A stretch of DNA of 18,927 bases from JBFJVZ01 sp041623895 (GCA_041623895.1 JBFJVZ010000103.1:1-18927), one strand, 5' to 3'; positions 8,521 to 16,101 are shown, counted from the stretch's first letter. The notes: generated by a model from the letters alone, not told the origin. Numbers and translations: made by a program.

Positions 8521-8572
8521 GTAGGCCAGGACTTGTCCTGGCGCCTTATTGCCAGGACAAGTCCTGGCCTAC
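8521..8572. repeat. Perfect 22-bp inverted repeat between convergent operons, likely bidirectional terminator
   Basis: The arms 8521-8542 and 8551-8572 are exactly complementary around an 8-base loop (GCCTTATT). Each arm also contains its own palindrome, CCAGGACTTGTCCTGG, so the element can fold as one long hairpin or two short ones. It lies in the 201-base gap between the converging BatA and moxR genes, 77 bases past one stop and 74 past the other. That position suits a bidirectional terminator or transcript-stabilising hairpin. I recall near-identical GTAGGCCAGGAC elements as dispersed repeats in Rhodopirellula-like genomes; I cannot confirm that here. Confidence 0.85.
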
Positions 8573-8645
8573 GAGATATCTGAAAAAGCTCTAAACAGAG
8601 CGAGCTCCGCGTCGCGGCTCATTAAATCAACACGCCGGTTACGGC

Positions 8646-9716
8646 TCATTTGTTTGCGTCGTCGCTGACAATCGGTGGCGCCGTTCGTTCTCCATAAGTT
8701 GGCTCCGGAACCGACTGAACGATCTTTTCGATCACTTGGTTGGTGTCGACGCCTTCGGCATCGGCATTGAAGTTGGTAAAGATGCGGTGCCGCAGCACTG
8801 GCCCGGCCATAGCGCGGACATCTTCGGCCTGAACAGAAAATCGCCCTTGCAGCAGGGCACGTGCCTTGGCCCCCAGGACGAGATATTGCGCGGCCCGCGG
8901 CCCAGCGCCCCAAGCGAGCCATTTCTTGACAAAATCCGGACTCAATGGCTGATCCGGCCGCGTTGCTCGCGCCAATTCCACGGCGTACTCAACAACGTGG
9001 TCGGTGGCAGGAATCTGGCGGACCAGTTTTTGGATCCAGAGTATGTCGCGTGAACGGAGCACTTCGCGGACTGTGGCCACTTCGTCGCGCGTCGTGGAAT
9101 TGACGATCTGGATTTCTTCCTGTTTGGTTGGATAGCCGATATTGATCGACAACATGAAGCGATCCAACTGTGCCTCGGGAAGCGGGTAGGTGCCCTCCTG
9201 TTCGATCGGGTTTTGCGTCGCCATGACGAAAAATGGCGGTTCCAACTCGTAGGTCTTGCCGGCGGCGGTAACCTGATACTCCTGCATCGCCTGCAGCAAG
9301 GCGGACTGGGTCTTGGGCGGTGTTCGGTTGATTTCATCCGCCAAAACAATGTTGGAGAAAACGGGGCCGCGGACGAATCGGAACACTCGGCGGCCGGATT
9401 GAGCGTCTTCTTCGATGATTTCCGTGCCCGTGATATCGCTCGGCATCAAATCCGGAGTGAACTGAATTCGGCTGAAATTAAGATGCAGGGCCTGGGCCAG
9501 GGTGGCGATCGTCAGCGTTTTGGCCAGCCCGGGGACGCCGATGGTCAGGCAATGGCCCCTGGCAAACATGGCGATCAACATCTGCTCGATCATTTCGTCC
9601 TGGCCAATGATCACCTTGTGCAGTTCATTGACTAACACTTCTTTGGCACGACTGACGCGTCTCACCGCCTCTTCGGGCTGCATCGATTGTCGCGGGGGGT
9701 GGTCGGTCGCTGGCAT
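8646..9716 (-). CDS. MoxR family AAA+ ATPase
   Basis: This 356-aa ATPase has all core motifs: Walker A GVPGLAKT (60-67, with K66), Walker B VLADEINRTPPK (D127, E128), sensor 1 in MATQNP (N169), and an arginine in EAQLDRFM (R186). Length and order fit the MoxR family, which acts as a chaperone for VWA-domain proteins. The start is supported by AGGAG (minus strand, 9729-9725) eight bases upstream. Its natural partners, the DUF58, VWA and BatA proteins, are encoded at 3020-8444 but on the opposite strand and convergent, so moxR has its own promoter. It shares the 130-base gap at 9717-9846 with the divergent PA14/PKD/TPR operon; I see no convincing promoter there by eye. Confidence 0.95.
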   Translation of the reverse strand: MPATDHPPRQSMQPEEAVRRVSRAKEVLVNELHKVIIGQDEMIEQMLIAMFARGHCLTIGVPGLAKTLTIATLAQALHLNFSRIQFTPDLMPSDITGTEIIEEDAQSGRRVFRFVRGPVFSNIVLADEINRTPPKTQSALLQAMQEYQVTAAGKTYELEPPFFVMATQNPIEQEGTYPLPEAQLDRFMLSINIGYPTKQEEIQIVNSTTRDEVATVREVLRSRDILWIQKLVRQIPATDHVVEYAVELARATRPDQPLSPDFVKKWLAWGAGPRAAQYLVLGAKARALLQGRFSVQAEDVRAMAGPVLRHRIFTNFNADAEGVDTNQVIEKIVQSVPEPTYGERTAPPIVSDDANK

Positions 9717-9846
9717 ATCAGTTGCTCCTAAGCCGCGGGGATCCGCTGCGAGGATCGAGGGGTTGATGTAATCTGGGGGTGCGGAGGGGTGTTCCGGCGC
9801 GAGGTACAGTCGGCCATCTGCACCGAATCACGCAAGAGCCATTCTA

Positions 9847-12024
9847 ATGTCAAGGCAGTTCCCCGTCCCCGATCCATCCGCCGGCAGTCAACGGCAAGGC
9901 TGGAGCTCGGGATTGGTCTTCTCACTGCTCCTGGCCAGCCTGGTTTTCGTCGCCGCGCCGGCACAGGGACAACGATATCGTTGGCAAAACGAAGACTTCG
10001 AGTATCGCCGAATGGTCGAATTGCCTTCCGGCATGGAGAGCGTGCCCGAGGTGATCGTCGCAGAATTCTTTTCGCACGGAGCGCTGACAATCGACACTAA
10101 CCAAGTGGTTGTCTATTCCTCAAAGGAACTTGTTCCAGCCAAAATGATGCAGCGCGGCCCCGGCGACTTCGCCCGAATTGCCTTCCAAACACTGGCAGAC
10201 GAGTCACGATATTACGTCTATTACGGCGGCCGCGTGACGAAGCCGATCACCATACCTGAATGGACGTCGCGAAGCGGCTTGTTTTTCGAGACCCGTGTCT
10301 GGAAAGATTGCGATCTCAATTCGCTCGACTCGGTTCGGCAAGCATTCAAAGACTCGAAACGAATCGGCAGTGATTTTGTCGGCGGCGTCTATCATCGGCA
10401 TAATCCGTTTGCTGCGACCACGGGCCCCTTTTTAAGTCGTTACGCCGGTGTGTTGAACGCCCCGGAAAAGGGACCGTACTCGTTTTTTACGAGCAGTCAG
10501 GATGCCAGTTTTCTGTTGATCGATGGAAAAGAGGTGGTCGCCGCGCCGGGAGAGCATCCGCCTGAAACACGCGCAAAAGTCAAAGGCATTGTCGAGCTTG
10601 AAAAAGGCCGCCACACATTTGAGTATTACCACGCGGCCAAGGGGGATGAGACTTGCATGGTCGCGGCGTGGCAGCTGTCTGGGCTGGACCAGCCCGCCGT
10701 GATCTCGCCCAGCATGTTTCGCTTCAACAAAGTGCTTCGCGTTCCACCGACACTCTTGGAGCATCGCGACGATGGATTCCTGCCGGATTATCGAATGGCA
10801 ATTCTGGGTGATATCCCGTCCAGTGATCCGGATGAGCCGGCGATGGTACGGACTCAGTTTCTGGACGTCTCGGCCAACGCCTTAGCCGTCAACGCTAAAC
10901 ACCTGTGGTCATTTGGTGACGGTCAGGCCAGTGAGTACACGAGTCCCGGCCACGTGTTTTTGCATCCCGGCATCTACCAGATCACGCTGACGCTTCAACG
11001 CGGGGCCAAGCAACCGAAGATCTCGAATCACGTTTACGTCACACGCCATTTCATCGTGGATACCAAGGGGCAGGAAAATGAAGACGTTTCCGCGTACTTG
11101 GAAACGCTCGAGCAATACAACTCACAAAACCTGGATGCCGTTGGCTTGGTCCAGCTCGTCCGCGCGTATCTGTTAGCCGATGATCCCGTCAACGCAGCTC
11201 AAGCAGCCGACGCTGCCTTCGCAGACGGCGAATCTGACCATACGGACCAAACCCGCTGGGCGATTGCACGGTTGATTGGTCCCGTGTTGCGAGACCGTCT
11301 TGATAATCCCACGGCCGCGGTAAAACTTTGGACCGACGCGACTGCCCGAATCAAAGACGACTCGTTTCGCGTTTCAGCAGCCGTTCACGCTGCCGACATC
11401 TACTTAAATGATCTTTTGCGGCACAAAGATGCCGGGCAGGCCTTGGATTTCGCCGCCCGTCAGCTGGCAGACGCAACCTCCATCACGCGTAGCCGATACT
11501 ATCGCGTCCTGGGCGACTGGCACGCGCGCGCGGGAAACAAAAAAGAGGCGTCGACAGCTTATCGCAAGGCGGACGCGTCACGTGAATTGGAAATTGATTC
11601 GATTAAGCGTACGGCATGGCGAGGCGCTCACAGCCGGTCGACCGAAGCCTTTTTGCGCAGTGGGGAGTTGTCCAGGGCCTGGCAAGAACTGGACAAATGG
11701 CAGACCGATTTCCCAGCCGACAAGTTCGACGGTTACCTGTCGCTGCTGCAAACGCGATTCTTGCATCAACGCGGGAAATACCAACAGGCGATGGCAACTG
11801 CCAGTGACCTGTTGGTGGTCAATCCCCGCTCGCCCTACGCGGATCGACTCGCATTCATGATTGCCCGCTGTGAAGAAGACCTGGAAAGGATTCCACGCGC
11901 CCTGGCAGCTTACCAGTCACTGATCGCCGATTATCCCGGCAGCCCGCTGGTCGATGTTGTTAAGCGGCACATCGAACGATTGTTGAATCCCGAAGTGCAA
12001 CAAGAATTGAAGGGAAGCCGATAG
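9847..12024 (+). CDS. Exported multidomain protein: DUF2341-like, PA14-like, PKD and TPR regions
   Basis: This 725-aa protein carries a long N-region and then a signal peptide (VFSLLLASLVFVAAPAQG, cleavage near residue 41). Residues 43-128 resemble a DUF2341-like beta sandwich ending in YYVYYGG. Residues 178-276 look like a PA14 domain (GPYSFFTSSQDASFLLIDGK, then GRHTFEYYHAA). Residues 330-400 are a PKD domain (LWSFGDG, then PGIYQITLTL). From about 410 to 720 the protein is helical with TPR-like repeats (for example RGKYQQAMATASDLLVVNPR). PA14 and PKD domains usually bind carbohydrate or surface polymers, and TPRs bind proteins; I infer a periplasmic or surface scaffold. No strong ribosome site is visible before the ATG. 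The 254-aa gene starts one base after its stop. Confidence 0.8.
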   Translation: MSRQFPVPDPSAGSQRQGWSSGLVFSLLLASLVFVAAPAQGQRYRWQNEDFEYRRMVELPSGMESVPEVIVAEFFSHGALTIDTNQVVVYSSKELVPAKMMQRGPGDFARIAFQTLADESRYYVYYGGRVTKPITIPEWTSRSGLFFETRVWKDCDLNSLDSVRQAFKDSKRIGSDFVGGVYHRHNPFAATTGPFLSRYAGVLNAPEKGPYSFFTSSQDASFLLIDGKEVVAAPGEHPPETRAKVKGIVELEKGRHTFEYYHAAKGDETCMVAAWQLSGLDQPAVISPSMFRFNKVLRVPPTLLEHRDDGFLPDYRMAILGDIPSSDPDEPAMVRTQFLDVSANALAVNAKHLWSFGDGQASEYTSPGHVFLHPGIYQITLTLQRGAKQPKISNHVYVTRHFIVDTKGQENEDVSAYLETLEQYNSQNLDAVGLVQLVRAYLLADDPVNAAQAADAAFADGESDHTDQTRWAIARLIGPVLRDRLDNPTAAVKLWTDATARIKDDSFRVSAAVHAADIYLNDLLRHKDAGQALDFAARQLADATSITRSRYYRVLGDWHARAGNKKEASTAYRKADASRELEIDSIKRTAWRGAHSRSTEAFLRSGELSRAWQELDKWQTDFPADKFDGYLSLLQTRFLHQRGKYQQAMATASDLLVVNPRSPYADRLAFMIARCEEDLERIPRALAAYQSLIADYPGSPLVDVVKRHIERLLNPEVQQELKGSR

Positions 12025-12025
12025 A

Positions 12026-12790
12026 GTGAGAATAGCCGTTATTTTTCTGTGCCTTGCGTTTTCCTTGACGCGGCAAGCATTATCGCCGGCCATCGACCTG
12101 GTCTTGCACTTGGACGGCGGCGACGATCTCGCGTTCGTCGGCGCGATCCAACGCTGGAGGAGCAACGGCAACCTAACGCGGGCGGTGGACCCGAAGGCAA
12201 GAATCGACTCGCCGCAGGTCACTGCGATCGGAAAACTGGCCGCTGATGGAACGTGGGTGTTTTCTGGTCTGGCGGCCGGCCGCTACGATCTGGTCCTGCT
12301 CACTCGTGACAAGACAAGAATCGAAGGATTTGGGTACCCTCCGGTACTCGAGTTTGACCCGTTTTACAATGCCCAAGATGAGCCACCTGCCGCAGCAGTC
12401 CAATGGATTACGAACGATATCAAACAGTCGCGTTACTATGAAAACAAAGTGACGCCGCTACACTTTGCGGGAAACGACAAACAGGTGCGCGTGTTCATGC
12501 AGTTATTGCGTGACAAGCCCACCAGCTTTGATTCCACCTTGGGCCAGCCCGCCGCCACACTGCGTCATGAAGTTTGGCAATACACTCACAAGTACGGGGC
12601 CTGGTCGAAAGAAAAACGAACGCGGGTAGTCGATCGGCTACTGATGCCCAAGAGCGAACTGCGTACCTGGACCTGGGTTTGGGATCCGAGGCTTGGCATG
12701 ATCGAACTTCGCGAAAAAGCCGTGACTTTGAATTACTCATTGCCCAAGGCGACCGCCGACAAATCACTGCCAGGCCTGTATCCCTATTAG
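12026..12790 (+). CDS. Exported protein of unknown function with carboxypeptidase-regulatory-like beta region
   Basis: This 254-aa protein uses a GTG start one base after the upstream TAG, with AAGGGAAG a few bases before it, so it is translationally coupled to the PA14/PKD/TPR gene. The first ~22 residues form a weak signal peptide (IAVIFLCLAFSL). Residues around 70-95 (ADGTWVFSGLAAGRYDLVLL) look like a carboxypeptidase-regulatory or transthyretin-like beta sandwich. The remainder is unique, with a Trp-rich segment (RTWTWVWDP) near 215-225. I do not recognise the family. The tight pairing suggests it acts with the upstream protein in the envelope. Confidence 0.75.
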   Translation: MRIAVIFLCLAFSLTRQALSPAIDLVLHLDGGDDLAFVGAIQRWRSNGNLTRAVDPKARIDSPQVTAIGKLAADGTWVFSGLAAGRYDLVLLTRDKTRIEGFGYPPVLEFDPFYNAQDEPPAAAVQWITNDIKQSRYYENKVTPLHFAGNDKQVRVFMQLLRDKPTSFDSTLGQPAATLRHEVWQYTHKYGAWSKEKRTRVVDRLLMPKSELRTWTWVWDPRLGMIELREKAVTLNYSLPKATADKSLPGLYPY

Positions 12791-12815
12791 GCCGGAAACA
12801 TTGCAGGCCAGCCCA

Positions 12816-12838
12816 TCCTGGTGATCGCGCTGCCAGGA
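12816..12838. terminator. Weak hairpin in convergent gap
   Basis: TCCTGG (12816-12821) and CCAGGA (12833-12838) form a 6-bp stem with an 11-base loop in the 57-base gap between two convergent genes. No U-tract follows on either strand. The position suits a terminator, but the stem is short. Confidence 0.25.
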
Positions 12839-12847
12839 CAGCCCGAA

Positions 12848-14347
12848 TCAAGCAAGCGAATTCTTGGCGGTGATCGCTTGCCGCAGCCGATCGGAACATA
12901 CCGCAAAAGGACCATTGCTGGACGAGTCGCTGGCGGCTTGCCAATTGTCATGCAGGGCGACGATGGAAAAGTCATCACGCATCCGTGTCCGCTGCGGGTT
13001 GAACAATACATATTTCCCCTGGCCGCTGCGTTTGCAATACAACTCGTCACCCAAGGCCGACAGCGTGTCGGCGAAAGAGACTTGGCGGGCACCTTCCAAC
13101 CGGAAAATGCGCGACGAGAACGGTTGCTGTTGCCAGTCGCCAAAAATCCGATTCATCATGGTCATCGGCAGCGATGTTCCGCCCCAACGCCCGTTGCATT
13201 CGATGAATTCAAGTGCGGCTGATTCCATATCGGAACCAATCAGCAACATGTCAAAGGAGCAGCGTCCCACGTAGCCGAGCAGTTGATAGACGCGGGCAAG
13301 CTGCAGGCACTGCCGGGTGATTTGCTGTTCAAGGCGATGCGGCAATGCGACCGGACAGAAACCGCTAAAGTATCCCTGTTTGCCTTTAGTCACCTGCACA
13401 AAGATTCCTTCCAGGCATGGCAACTGCTGCTCTGTTGGAGGAATCCAGATTTGTGCCGATGGGGAGGCGACAACATCTTCCAGCCACTGTGTGACCAACA
13501 ATTCGTCACCGCTTTCGTACTTCAAGTCCGGCAACCGCTCACGCAACATATCATCGATCTCGTGCAAGCTGCGATCTCGCAGATCGGTCATTGGGATCAG
13601 CAAGTTTCCTTCACCACTGGAGGAACGGGGAAGTTTGATGGCAACCATCTGAATGGCCGTGGTTGTCAGTTGCCGGAGCTGTTTTGCGGTCGTGGCGGCA
13701 TTCCATGCGACGGAATTCGCGGGTGTCGCTTCGCTGCCAAACATTTCATCAACGAGAGTGGCGAAGGCACCTTTGTCGTTGGCAAACTTTGTCACCGCTG
13801 GTGGCGGAGCAATTACTTCCAATGTTCGGCGACTTGCCTGGCTCAGCAGCAGGGCAAGTTCCCAGGACGCTTGTGAACCCATGTGGGGGTGAATGTAGCG
13901 CATGTCCCCGGCGCGGATGTGACGGACAAGTTCGCGACGCACCGAACGATCTTCCCAACAGGCTTCCGCCAAACGTAATGGGTGGCTTCGGCAAGGTGCT
14001 TGAATCCACTGCACGCTGCCCAGACCGAGGTGATCTTGGCAGTAGGATTCATAACCATCGATCAGCGGAAGCGATGTTGCCAGTACGTCACCGTTACCCG
14101 CTCTTAGCCTCGCACGTTCTTGAAAGACCGCGGCTTCACCGCCGGCTCGTTGAATTTCTGTCAGATCATCGACATGCAGGCAGGGTCGATTGTCGAAAGT
14201 TTTGGCCACCAAGGCTTGAAAGATCGGATCGATGCCCAATTCAGGCTTCGCTTTGGCGAGCCGCGACGCGGCCTGCTGGGCAAACTCAAGTTCGGAAGAT
14301 GAGAGTGCACAGCATTGGTGCGGAACGATCGAAAAGGATCCGCCCAT
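12848..14347 (-). CDS. ATP-grasp superfamily ligase of unknown substrate (resembles pre-ATP-grasp/peptide-ligase type)
   Basis: This 499-aa protein shows ATP-grasp landmarks: FANDKGAF (lysine K192), a strand VAIKLPRSSSGEG with K238 and a small Gly-rich loop, YVGRCSFDML (360-369), and the metal-binding ALEFIECNGRWGG (E383, N385). The N-terminal ~180 residues would be a pre-ATP-grasp domain. ATP-grasp enzymes activate a carboxylate as acyl-phosphate and join it to an amine or thiol. The N-terminal extension and the ECNGRWGG motif recall ATP-grasp peptide ligases such as the pheganomycin PGM1 group, but that placement is from memory. The start ATG lies three bases after the amidotransferase stop, with GGAG nine bases upstream, so the two are an operon. 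Length rules out a D-Ala-D-Ala ligase or a carbamoyl-phosphate synthase large subunit. Confidence 0.75.
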   Translation of the reverse strand: MGGSFSIVPHQCCALSSSELEFAQQAASRLAKAKPELGIDPIFQALVAKTFDNRPCLHVDDLTEIQRAGGEAAVFQERARLRAGNGDVLATSLPLIDGYESYCQDHLGLGSVQWIQAPCRSHPLRLAEACWEDRSVRRELVRHIRAGDMRYIHPHMGSQASWELALLLSQASRRTLEVIAPPPAVTKFANDKGAFATLVDEMFGSEATPANSVAWNAATTAKQLRQLTTTAIQMVAIKLPRSSSGEGNLLIPMTDLRDRSLHEIDDMLRERLPDLKYESGDELLVTQWLEDVVASPSAQIWIPPTEQQLPCLEGIFVQVTKGKQGYFSGFCPVALPHRLEQQITRQCLQLARVYQLLGYVGRCSFDMLLIGSDMESAALEFIECNGRWGGTSLPMTMMNRIFGDWQQQPFSSRIFRLEGARQVSFADTLSALGDELYCKRSGQGKYVLFNPQRTRMRDDFSIVALHDNWQAASDSSSNGPFAVCSDRLRQAITAKNSLA

Positions 14348-14350
14348 TCG

Positions 14351-15211
14351 CTATGACTCCGCGGAAGACAAGTCGGCGATTCGAACCATTCTCGTAGCGA
14401 TGCCGTCATCGACAGAAACCACCGTTCCATCTGGAATGGTTTCCCAAGATTCGTGCGATAGCGGTTCCGAGGCGATCACAACGGCATGATACTTTGTTCC
14501 CGGTATTCGCTTCACGTGCGGAATGCCACAGACTTCGCAGTCACGGATTCCGTCGCGATGGATCCACCGCAGCGTGTTCCGGTACCGACTTGCAATCATG
14601 ACACGACCGTCGGTCAGCACAACATTCAGTTTCGCCTGCTTGCCCGGTTCCGCGATCTGGCAACGTCCGTCCAATTCCGCGATGCCCTCTGCCACGGTCG
14701 CGGTCAAGCGATCCAGCGAGCTGCAACCGCGAGCTTCGATAGCGCCGGCTCGAGTCGCTTTTTCCATTAAATAGTGAAATAGCAATTCACTGTCCGTGCT
14801 GCCTTGAATCAAGCATCGACGTGTATCTGACAACTCGGACATCAGCTCATCTCGCAGCAAGGCGATGCCGGTGACGGTTCCGTTATGTGCGAACACCCAG
14901 TTTCCCCACTGAAATGGATGGGAATTCAACAAATCCGCTGTCCCAATGGTTGCCAAACGTACATGGGATAGGACGGTCGTTGAATAAACTCGCTCGGCAG
15001 TGTTACTGAAGTGTAAACATTGGTATGCCGCGGTTGCGCGCTTTTCCACGTGAGGTCGACCTTCTTCGAAGTAAGCGATGCCCCACCCATCCGGATGTGC
15101 CCGGCCGATTTCATCAGAACGACTTTGGATCAGCAAAGCATTTTGAGCGTGCACCAGGCTGCATTCGACCTTCGTTCGCTGGTTGGCGCGAAATCCATAC
15201 AGACGACACAT
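14351..15211 (-). CDS. Class II glutamine amidotransferase (YafJ/EgtC-like, Ntn hydrolase)
   Basis: This 286-aa protein begins MCRLYGFRAN, so removal of Met1 exposes the Cys2 nucleophile of class II amidotransferases. Further family motifs are HPDGWGIAYF (39-48), SHVRLAT (82-88), HPFQWGNWVFAHNGTV (98-113) and GSTDSELLFHYLM (137-149). It is a stand-alone domain with no synthetase fused. Relatives include YafJ and the ergothioneine enzyme EgtC, which hydrolyses a gamma-glutamyl amide. The protein could therefore supply ammonia to, or trim the product of, the ATP-grasp enzyme encoded three bases downstream. A GAGG site lies six bases before the ATG. It is divergent from the hemerythrin gene. Confidence 0.92.
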   Translation of the reverse strand: MCRLYGFRANQRTKVECSLVHAQNALLIQSRSDEIGRAHPDGWGIAYFEEGRPHVEKRATAAYQCLHFSNTAERVYSTTVLSHVRLATIGTADLLNSHPFQWGNWVFAHNGTVTGIALLRDELMSELSDTRRCLIQGSTDSELLFHYLMEKATRAGAIEARGCSSLDRLTATVAEGIAELDGRCQIAEPGKQAKLNVVLTDGRVMIASRYRNTLRWIHRDGIRDCEVCGIPHVKRIPGTKYHAVVIASEPLSHESWETIPDGTVVSVDDGIATRMVRIADLSSAES

Positions 15212-15277
15212 TGCAATCCTCGAATTGGCGAAGTGTGCAGCCGATCAATTGCACGCCGCGTTCCAGATCGAAAGGAA

Positions 15278-15296
15278 TGCATTTTGCAATGCAAAA
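15278..15296. promoter_or_regulatory. Overlapping dyads in the amidotransferase/hemerythrin intergenic region
   Basis: Two overlapping inverted repeats sit just upstream of the hemerythrin ribosome site: TGCATT-ttgc-AATGCA (15278-15293) and TTTTGC-aat-GCAAAA (15282-15296). The 106-base gap separates divergent genes, so an operator is plausible. The first dyad recalls the TGCATTtnaAATGCA half-sites of NsrR, which controls hemerythrin-like genes elsewhere, but the spacer here is one base longer. An alternative is a leader hairpin. Confidence 0.3.
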
Positions 15297-15317
15297 AACC
15301 TGGGAGGATATGTCGTG

Positions 15318-15794
15318 ATGACAAATATCCAGGATCAGCTTAGCCAGGCTTTCACAGACGACCACAAAGTGATGATGCGGGGATTTCGCGACCTACTCCA
15401 AGCATTGGATCAGCGGGATTATGCCGCAGCGGCTCGTTTGGCGACGAAACTGGACCTGGTTGCGGGGCCGCACATTGAATTTGAGGAGCGGTATCTGTAC
15501 CCCGCTGTCAAAGAATCACGTGGCGAAGAATACGTATCCAGGCTTTATGAGGAGCATTATCAGCTATTGTCAGTGATCGTGTCACTTCAGACGCTGACGG
15601 AGGATGCTGCTGCATCGGATGATAGAATCGCCAGTTGGAAAAAATCGTTGGAACTTGGCCTCGATCACGCAGCTACCTGCGGGACTTTGCTGAGCCACCT
15701 GCAAGCCGGTGCCGAACAGCGACAACGCAATTACCTGGAGGCGATCGGCAGGCTGCGAAAGCAGGGACGTCGATGGTCAGAAATCCCCAAATAG
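15318..15794 (+). CDS. Hemerythrin HHE domain protein
   Basis: This 158-aa soluble protein is a four-helix HHE-type domain. Candidate di-iron ligands are H16 (TDDHK), H52 and E56 (HIEFEERYLYP), H80 (YEEHYQ) and H117 (LDHAATC). The final motif has Cys121 where a Glu is common, so the metal site may be variant. Such domains bind oxygen or NO, or help repair Fe-S centres. I took the ATG at 15318; a GTG at 15315 is equally possible, since GGGAGG (15302-15307) is 10 and 7 bases away respectively. A longer in-frame reading from 15183 would overlap the divergent amidotransferase and lacks a site. It lies 429 bases before the Fe-S oxidoreductase operon, on the same strand. Confidence 0.85.
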   Translation: MTNIQDQLSQAFTDDHKVMMRGFRDLLQALDQRDYAAAARLATKLDLVAGPHIEFEERYLYPAVKESRGEEYVSRLYEEHYQLLSVIVSLQTLTEDAAASDDRIASWKKSLELGLDHAATCGTLLSHLQAGAEQRQRNYLEAIGRLRKQGRRWSEIPK

Positions 15795-15870
15795 CGGGCT
15801 GATCCTGGGCCTTTGTCACTTTAACGCCGCTGACGATTCTTGCCGGACGGCATGCTTTCGTAGCGCAAGT

Positions 15871-15883
15871 CGGAAGACTTCCG
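15871..15883. repeat. Short palindrome CGGAAG-A-CTTCCG
   Basis: A 6-bp stem around one base, in the context CGCAAGTCGGAAGACTTCCG. I associate this phrase with dispersed repeats in Rhodopirellula-like genomes. It lies 77 bases after the hemerythrin stop and 8 bases before the larger inverted repeat. Confidence 0.5.
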
Positions 15884-15890
15884 GTAACGA

Positions 15891-15968
15891 GCGAAAAGGG
15901 GTCAGACCCCAATAGCCGCCAGCGGCCCGAAGGGTGCTTTGCACTATTGGGGTCTGACCCCTTTTCGC
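15891..15968. repeat. Perfect 25-bp inverted repeat with GGGGTCAGACCCC cores (REP-like)
   Basis: Arms 15891-15915 and 15944-15968 are exact reverse complements separated by 28 bases. Each arm contains the smaller palindrome GGGGTCAGACCCC. This nested layout is typical of REPIN-type elements mobilised by REP-associated tyrosine transposases. I recall the AAAAGGGGTCAGACCCC word as widely dispersed across bacterial phyla. No transposase gene is present in the window. It may also end transcription of the hemerythrin gene. Confidence 0.85.
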
Positions 15969-16060
15969 GGCACACAAAAACTGACTTGAAGCAGCGCTAC
16001 CAAGAATCGCTCACCGCGTTGCGGATAGCCTGTGAACCGTCACACAGAGAGCGAATAAGC

Positions 16061-16101
16061 ACACTAACTTGTGTTTTGTCTTGACTGTGCGTTATTGCAC
16101 A
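16061..16101 (+). promoter_or_regulatory. Two short dyads, possible operator upstream of oxidoreductase operon
   Basis: ACAC-taactt-GTGT (16061-16074) and TGTGC-gttatt-GCACA (16086-16101) each have a 6-base spacer, and their centres are 26 bases apart. TTGACT (16081-16086) lies between them as a possible -35, but no good -10 follows. They may be chance; the spacing and position motivate listing them. Confidence 0.2.

Noticed and set aside
13663..14397. Long plus-strand frame (about 244 codons) opposite the ATP-grasp gene
   Set aside because: It is antisense to a gene with clear ATP-grasp motifs and operon structure; the translation is rich in Arg and Cys, with no recognisable domain.
15278..15293. 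A true NsrR binding site
   Set aside because: Half-sites resemble NsrR but the spacer is four rather than three bases and the outer positions do not match; kept only as an unnamed dyad.
15183..15317. Longer N-terminus for the hemerythrin protein
   Set aside because: The extra 45 codons overlap the divergent amidotransferase start and lack a ribosome site, while GGGAGG lies directly before the internal start.
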